Of a stretch of 64,000 nt of DNA, positions 60,855 to 64,000 are shown one piece after another (position 1 is the stretch's first letter; each line of letters starts with the position of its first letter). The stretch is from NCBI GenBank assembly GCA_023416275.1, contig JAEZIB010000182.1, positions 1 to 64,000 on the forward strand, in the 5' to 3' direction. Both the position numbers and the translations under genes were made by a program. The DNA comes from Bacillota bacterium (lineage in GTDB: Bacteria; Bacillota; Clostridia; Acetivibrionales; DSM-1351). The notes below the pieces were generated by a model, which was not told the DNA's origin, searched no databases, and saw nothing but the letters and a program-made list of their open reading frames with translations.

Positions 60855-62450
60855 ATGGAAGGTCAGTTGTTATTGACACTATTACCTATTGTGGTAATAG
60901 TCTGTATGCTTGTAATTTTTAAGAAATCAGCGGATGTCAGCGGTATTGCTGGTTGGCTTTGTGTATCTGCTGTGGCAATTCTATTTTTCAATACTTCCTT
61001 GGAGGTAGTTCTTAAATCAACTGCATCAGGTATTCTCAGATCATTTCCTGTTTCATTAATTGTTTTTACTTCTTTATTTATGATGGCATATATGGAGAAG
61101 TCAGGTGCACTAAAGAGAATTATTATTTTTATTAAAACAATTTCCAGTGACAACAAAGCAGTTCAGATTATGATGATAAACATAGGTTTTGGAACATTGA
61201 TGGTATCAGTAGGGGCCACTCCTGTTTCATTATTACCGCCCATCCTTTTAGCTATGGGATATTCAACAACTGTTGCAATAGGATTACCTGCTATAGGATA
61301 TGATTCACTTTGTACATACTCTTTATTAGGGGCTCCATTAGTTGCATTTTTGGATTTTGCGAATAGATTTTTAGGACCAGGTAAAGAAATAACACCATCA
61401 CAGGCAGGAAGTGTTTTTTACTACTTCTTACCGTTGGTATCAACGTTGATTGGTTTTTGCATGTTATATATAGTTGGTAAGTGGAAAGGTATAAAAGAAG
61501 GCTTTTTACCATGTATTGTAACTGGAGGTGCTATTGCAGTTGTTGCATATTTTACAAATAAAGTTGACAATTTGGTTACGTTAACAGGTGTTCTTTGTGG
61601 TATAGCGGTAATACTTGCTATGGCATTATACCTTAAAATAACTGGCAAAAAACTATTTGACAGAAGCAAGCTGACAGAAGAGGAAAAAGCTTATGAGAAG
61701 CAGTACCCTCTTTGGAAGGCATTAAGTCCTTGGATTATATTAGTAGGTTTGATTTTAGCATTGAACCTGCCTAAACCAATTTATGATTTTCTTTATAATC
61801 TTAAGCTTCCTATAAGCGGTGTCGCAGTGGATGGAAAACCAATTGCAACCAGAGCTTTGTGGAATGCATATACATGGATAGCAGTAGCTGTATTTTTATC
61901 AATGCTTGTTATGAAACCAAAGCTAACAGAAATTAAAGCATCTGTTAAGGTTTGGTGGAAGAGAGCTCCTAGGCCTGTATTCTCTGCTGCTATATTCTTT
62001 GCAATTGGAGAAATAATGAATTACTCTGGTTGGAGCTTGGAAGCAATGAAATATGAAACAAACAGCATGATTAAGGTTTTAGCAGAATCATCAGCAAGCG
62101 CATTTGATAACGCATATGGATTTATTACAGGGTTTATAGGAATGTTTGGCGGATTTATTTCCGGAAGTGAAGCATCTACTATTGCTATGTTTGCAAACTA
62201 TACAATGGAAACTGCAAATAAATTGAATTTAGGAACAAACGGTTTAATTATTGTTACAGCTGCTTTGGCTTTCGGCGGCGGATTAGCAAGTGTTATATCT
62301 CCAGCAAAGTTACAGAATGCGGCTGCTTCTATTGATAAACTGGGTGAAGAAAACAAAGTAATCAAGATGGCATTTATATTTGCACTTATATTAATAACTA
62401 TAACTTCTTTATATGCATTGATGTTATTAAAGATTGGTGTAAGCATATAA
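60855..62450 (+). CDS. L-lactate permease family (LctP-like) transporter
   Basis: 531 residues, about 13 membrane segments. GATPVSLLPPILLAMGYS, FGGFISGSEASTIAMF and SVISPAKLQNAAASIDKLGEEN (in two parts) correspond to the LctP/glycolate permease family blocks, including the GSDTSSNALF-like region. It should import lactate or a related 2-hydroxy acid with protons. ATG at 60855 follows GGAGG. The GTGGAGGACGGTTAATATG start region resembles the tail of the leader family. Confidence 0.78.
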   Translation: MEGQLLLTLLPIVVIVCMLVIFKKSADVSGIAGWLCVSAVAILFFNTSLEVVLKSTASGILRSFPVSLIVFTSLFMMAYMEKSGALKRIIIFIKTISSDNKAVQIMMINIGFGTLMVSVGATPVSLLPPILLAMGYSTTVAIGLPAIGYDSLCTYSLLGAPLVAFLDFANRFLGPGKEITPSQAGSVFYYFLPLVSTLIGFCMLYIVGKWKGIKEGFLPCIVTGGAIAVVAYFTNKVDNLVTLTGVLCGIAVILAMALYLKITGKKLFDRSKLTEEEKAYEKQYPLWKALSPWIILVGLILALNLPKPIYDFLYNLKLPISGVAVDGKPIATRALWNAYTWIAVAVFLSMLVMKPKLTEIKASVKVWWKRAPRPVFSAAIFFAIGEIMNYSGWSLEAMKYETNSMIKVLAESSASAFDNAYGFITGFIGMFGGFISGSEASTIAMFANYTMETANKLNLGTNGLIIVTAALAFGGGLASVISPAKLQNAAASIDKLGEENKVIKMAFIFALILITITSLYALMLLKIGVSI

Positions 62451-62462
62451 TTTATACATGAA

Positions 62463-62524
62463 TAACTTTAACTTCGCACATAAAATTCTTCCGCACCTAT
62501 AATTTTACTGGGAAAGTGAGTAAT
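62463..62524. repeat. Short-form CAACTTTC-family element
   Basis: AACTTTAACTTCGCACATAA joined to TTCCGCACCTATAATTTTAC and GGGAAAGTGAGT. Its structure is like the copy at 50385-50445. Confidence 0.6.
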
Positions 62525-62554
62525 TAATTGTATTTTTGATTTTTTATATACATA

Positions 62555-62590
62555 ATGACACAGGTTATCAAACTTGTGTCATTTGTTTTA
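62555..62590 (+). terminator. Terminator after lactate-permease-like gene
   Basis: ATGACACA (62555-62562) / TGTGTCAT (62575-62582), then TTGTTTTA. Confidence 0.75.
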
Positions 62591-62708
62591 TAGAGCAATT
62601 ACAATTGAGACTGTAGAAGGCTTATTTTTATACAAGTGCTATAGCAATTGACCCATAATTAGTATTATAATAGTATTAATACAAAAGACATGTAAGGAGA
62701 ACACTTTT

Positions 62709-63521
62709 ATGAACAAAATTGGTTTTATAGGAACTGGCGCTATGGGTTCGGCAATGATTAAAGGAATTATTAAAGCAAAAATTCTTGAACCTTCAGATAT
62801 TCATGTATTTGATACAGATAAACAAAAATTACAGATGTTTTGTAAAGAAACGGGTGTAACAGCTGAGGCTGATTCAGTGCAGTTGACAAAGAAAAGTGAT
62901 TTTATAGTATTAGCAGTTAAGCCAAATGTGGTAAAGACTGTTTTATCTGATATAAAGGAAGTATTTTCTGAAGATAAGGTTCTTATTAGTATTGCCGCAG
63001 GAATTCCACTAAAGACATATAAGGCGGCATTGGGTGATAATAAAAAAGTTATTAGGGCGCTGCCCAATACCCCAGCTATTATAGGTGAGGGAATGACACT
63101 TATAAGTTTTGATGAAACTGTCAACAATGATGATATTAATGATGCTATTAGTATACTAGGAGCTCTTGGTAAGGTTGAATGTATGGAGGAGAGGCTTATG
63201 AGCGAAGTGGTTGCACTTACTTCAAGCAGTCCTGCATATATTTTTATGTTGATTGAGGCAATGGCTGATGCAGCTGTGCTTTCTGGTATACCAAGGCAAA
63301 CAGCATATAGACTTGCATCACAAGCAGTTGCAGGCAGTGCAAAAATGGTTGCTGAAACAGGAAAACACCCTGGAGAATTAAAAGATCAGGTGTGTTCGCC
63401 AGCAGGAACAACTATTGAGGCAGTTGCTGCATTAGAAAAGAATGGCTTTAGAAATTCTATTATACAAGCCATGAATGAATGTACAAAGAAAGCTCAGGAG
63501 CTTGGAAAGATTTACGGTTAA
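62709..63521 (+). CDS. proC: Pyrroline-5-carboxylate reductase
   Basis: 270 residues. The NAD(P)-binding GFIGTGAMGSAMIKGI, ALPNTPAIIGEG and DQVCSPAGTTIEAVAALEKNG are diagnostic. It carries out the last step of proline synthesis. The ATG follows AAGGAG. rnhA starts 44 nt later. Confidence 0.97.
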   Translation: MNKIGFIGTGAMGSAMIKGIIKAKILEPSDIHVFDTDKQKLQMFCKETGVTAEADSVQLTKKSDFIVLAVKPNVVKTVLSDIKEVFSEDKVLISIAAGIPLKTYKAALGDNKKVIRALPNTPAIIGEGMTLISFDETVNNDDINDAISILGALGKVECMEERLMSEVVALTSSSPAYIFMLIEAMADAAVLSGIPRQTAYRLASQAVAGSAKMVAETGKHPGELKDQVCSPAGTTIEAVAALEKNGFRNSIIQAMNECTKKAQELGKIYG

Positions 63522-63565
63522 TATATTTTAGTAAAAATAAGTTAATATACATAGCATGGAGGCGT

Positions 63566-64000
63566 ATGAAGCAGATAGAAATATATACTGATGGAGCGTG
63601 TTCTGGAAACCCAGGTCCAGGCGGATGGGGAGCTGTACTAATGTATGGCGAACATAAAGTTGAAATGTCTGGTTTTGAGAAAGAAACAACAAATAACAAA
63701 ATGGAATTGACAGCAGCACTTGAAGCCTTAAAAAAACTCAAGGAACCTTGTAGCGTAAATTTATACAGTGACAGTGCTTATCTAATAAATGCTTTTCAAC
63801 AAGGTTGGCTTGATAAATGGATTAAAAATGGGTGGAAAAGAAATAAAAATGAAGAAGTAAAAAATGTAGAGCTTTGGAAAGAGCTGGTCAGGCTTTCTAA
63901 TTATCATAGAATTAATTGGATAAAAGTAAAAGGACATGCAGACAATGAATATAACAATCTATGTGACAAGCTTGCCACTACTGAGATTAAGTTAAATGGA
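63566..64000 (+). CDS. rnhA: Ribonuclease HI, 3'-truncated by window edge
   Basis: The frame is open from ATG at 63566 (after GGAGG) to the last base, giving 145 residues. IEIYTDGACSGNPGPGGWGA and ETTNNKMELTAALEAL and LYSDSAYLINAF carry the D-E-D catalytic acids; WIKVKGHADNEYNN has the fourth. It cleaves RNA in RNA-DNA hybrids. The stop codon lies beyond the window, a few residues away judging by family length. Confidence 0.95.
   Translation, partial: MKQIEIYTDGACSGNPGPGGWGAVLMYGEHKVEMSGFEKETTNNKMELTAALEALKKLKEPCSVNLYSDSAYLINAFQQGWLDKWIKNGWKRNKNEEVKNVELWKELVRLSNYHRINWIKVKGHADNEYNNLCDKLATTEIKLNG

Overview
The window is low-GC DNA from a spore-forming anaerobic member of the Clostridia. Evidence for this: SpoVS, a tyrosine-rich coat-like protein, class III (anaerobic) ribonucleotide reductase, Firmicutes-type FapR, LexA-box and NrdR-box regulation, and Firmicutes gene order (cinA-recA-recX; plsX-fabH-fabD-fabG-acpP-fabF-rnc; ylxM-ffh-rpsP-khpA-rimM-trmD-rplS-lepB-rbgA-rnhB). 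A relative of the cellulolytic Ruminiclostridium group is plausible, but the species cannot be fixed from sequence alone. No transposase, prophage, CRISPR array, rRNA or tRNA was seen.

Layout. 1-6.6 kb: end of cinA, murJ, recA (with promoter and LexA box), recX, rimO, pgsA. 6.6-7.6 kb: non-coding, repeat-bearing. 7.6-16 kb: fapR and the type II fatty-acid/phospholipid genes, rnc (behind a tiny upstream ORF) and a radical SAM gene. 16-21 kb: spoVS, an HD-GYP protein, a superoxide dismutase with a coat-like protein (minus strand), a CoA-binding protein and a nitroreductase. 21.4-31.2 kb: smc-ftsY, a UPF0182 membrane protein, a ROK kinase, a PC4-like protein. 32-38 kb: nrdD-nrdG with two NrdR boxes, then on the minus strand an OPT transporter with a type II pantothenate kinase. 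39-50.4 kb: a NYN-LOTUS protein, then SRP, ribosome-maturation and secretion genes, a FliK-like/FlhB-C-like pair and yraN. 50.6-55.8 kb: an M19 dipeptidase, then a minus-strand export locus. 55.9-64 kb: aminotransferase, a glyA remnant, beta-CASP nuclease, a lytic-transglycosylase-like protein, a lactate-permease-like transporter, proC and the start of rnhA.

Most interesting locus: 51571-55711 (minus strand). An intact SipW-type signal peptidase lies beside an ABC-ATPase-like protein in which every recognisable nucleotide-hydrolysis motif is lost. Next is a polytopic membrane protein whose C-terminus is a SipW-like domain with Ser replaced by Thr and His by Ala. Downstream are two small exported proteins sharing one N-terminal block: one TasA/CalY-like, one with a small carbohydrate-binding-module-like tail. 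I read this as a candidate extracellular fibre or surface-protein export system built from pseudo-enzymes.

Second: a recurrent 5'-UTR element, a 4-bp hairpin directly abutting the Shine-Dalgarno sequence, occurs before at least eight unrelated genes on both strands, with compensatory stem changes. It is tandemly duplicated before the OPT gene and before the PC4-like gene. Several other dispersed palindromic repeat families fill the intergenic regions.
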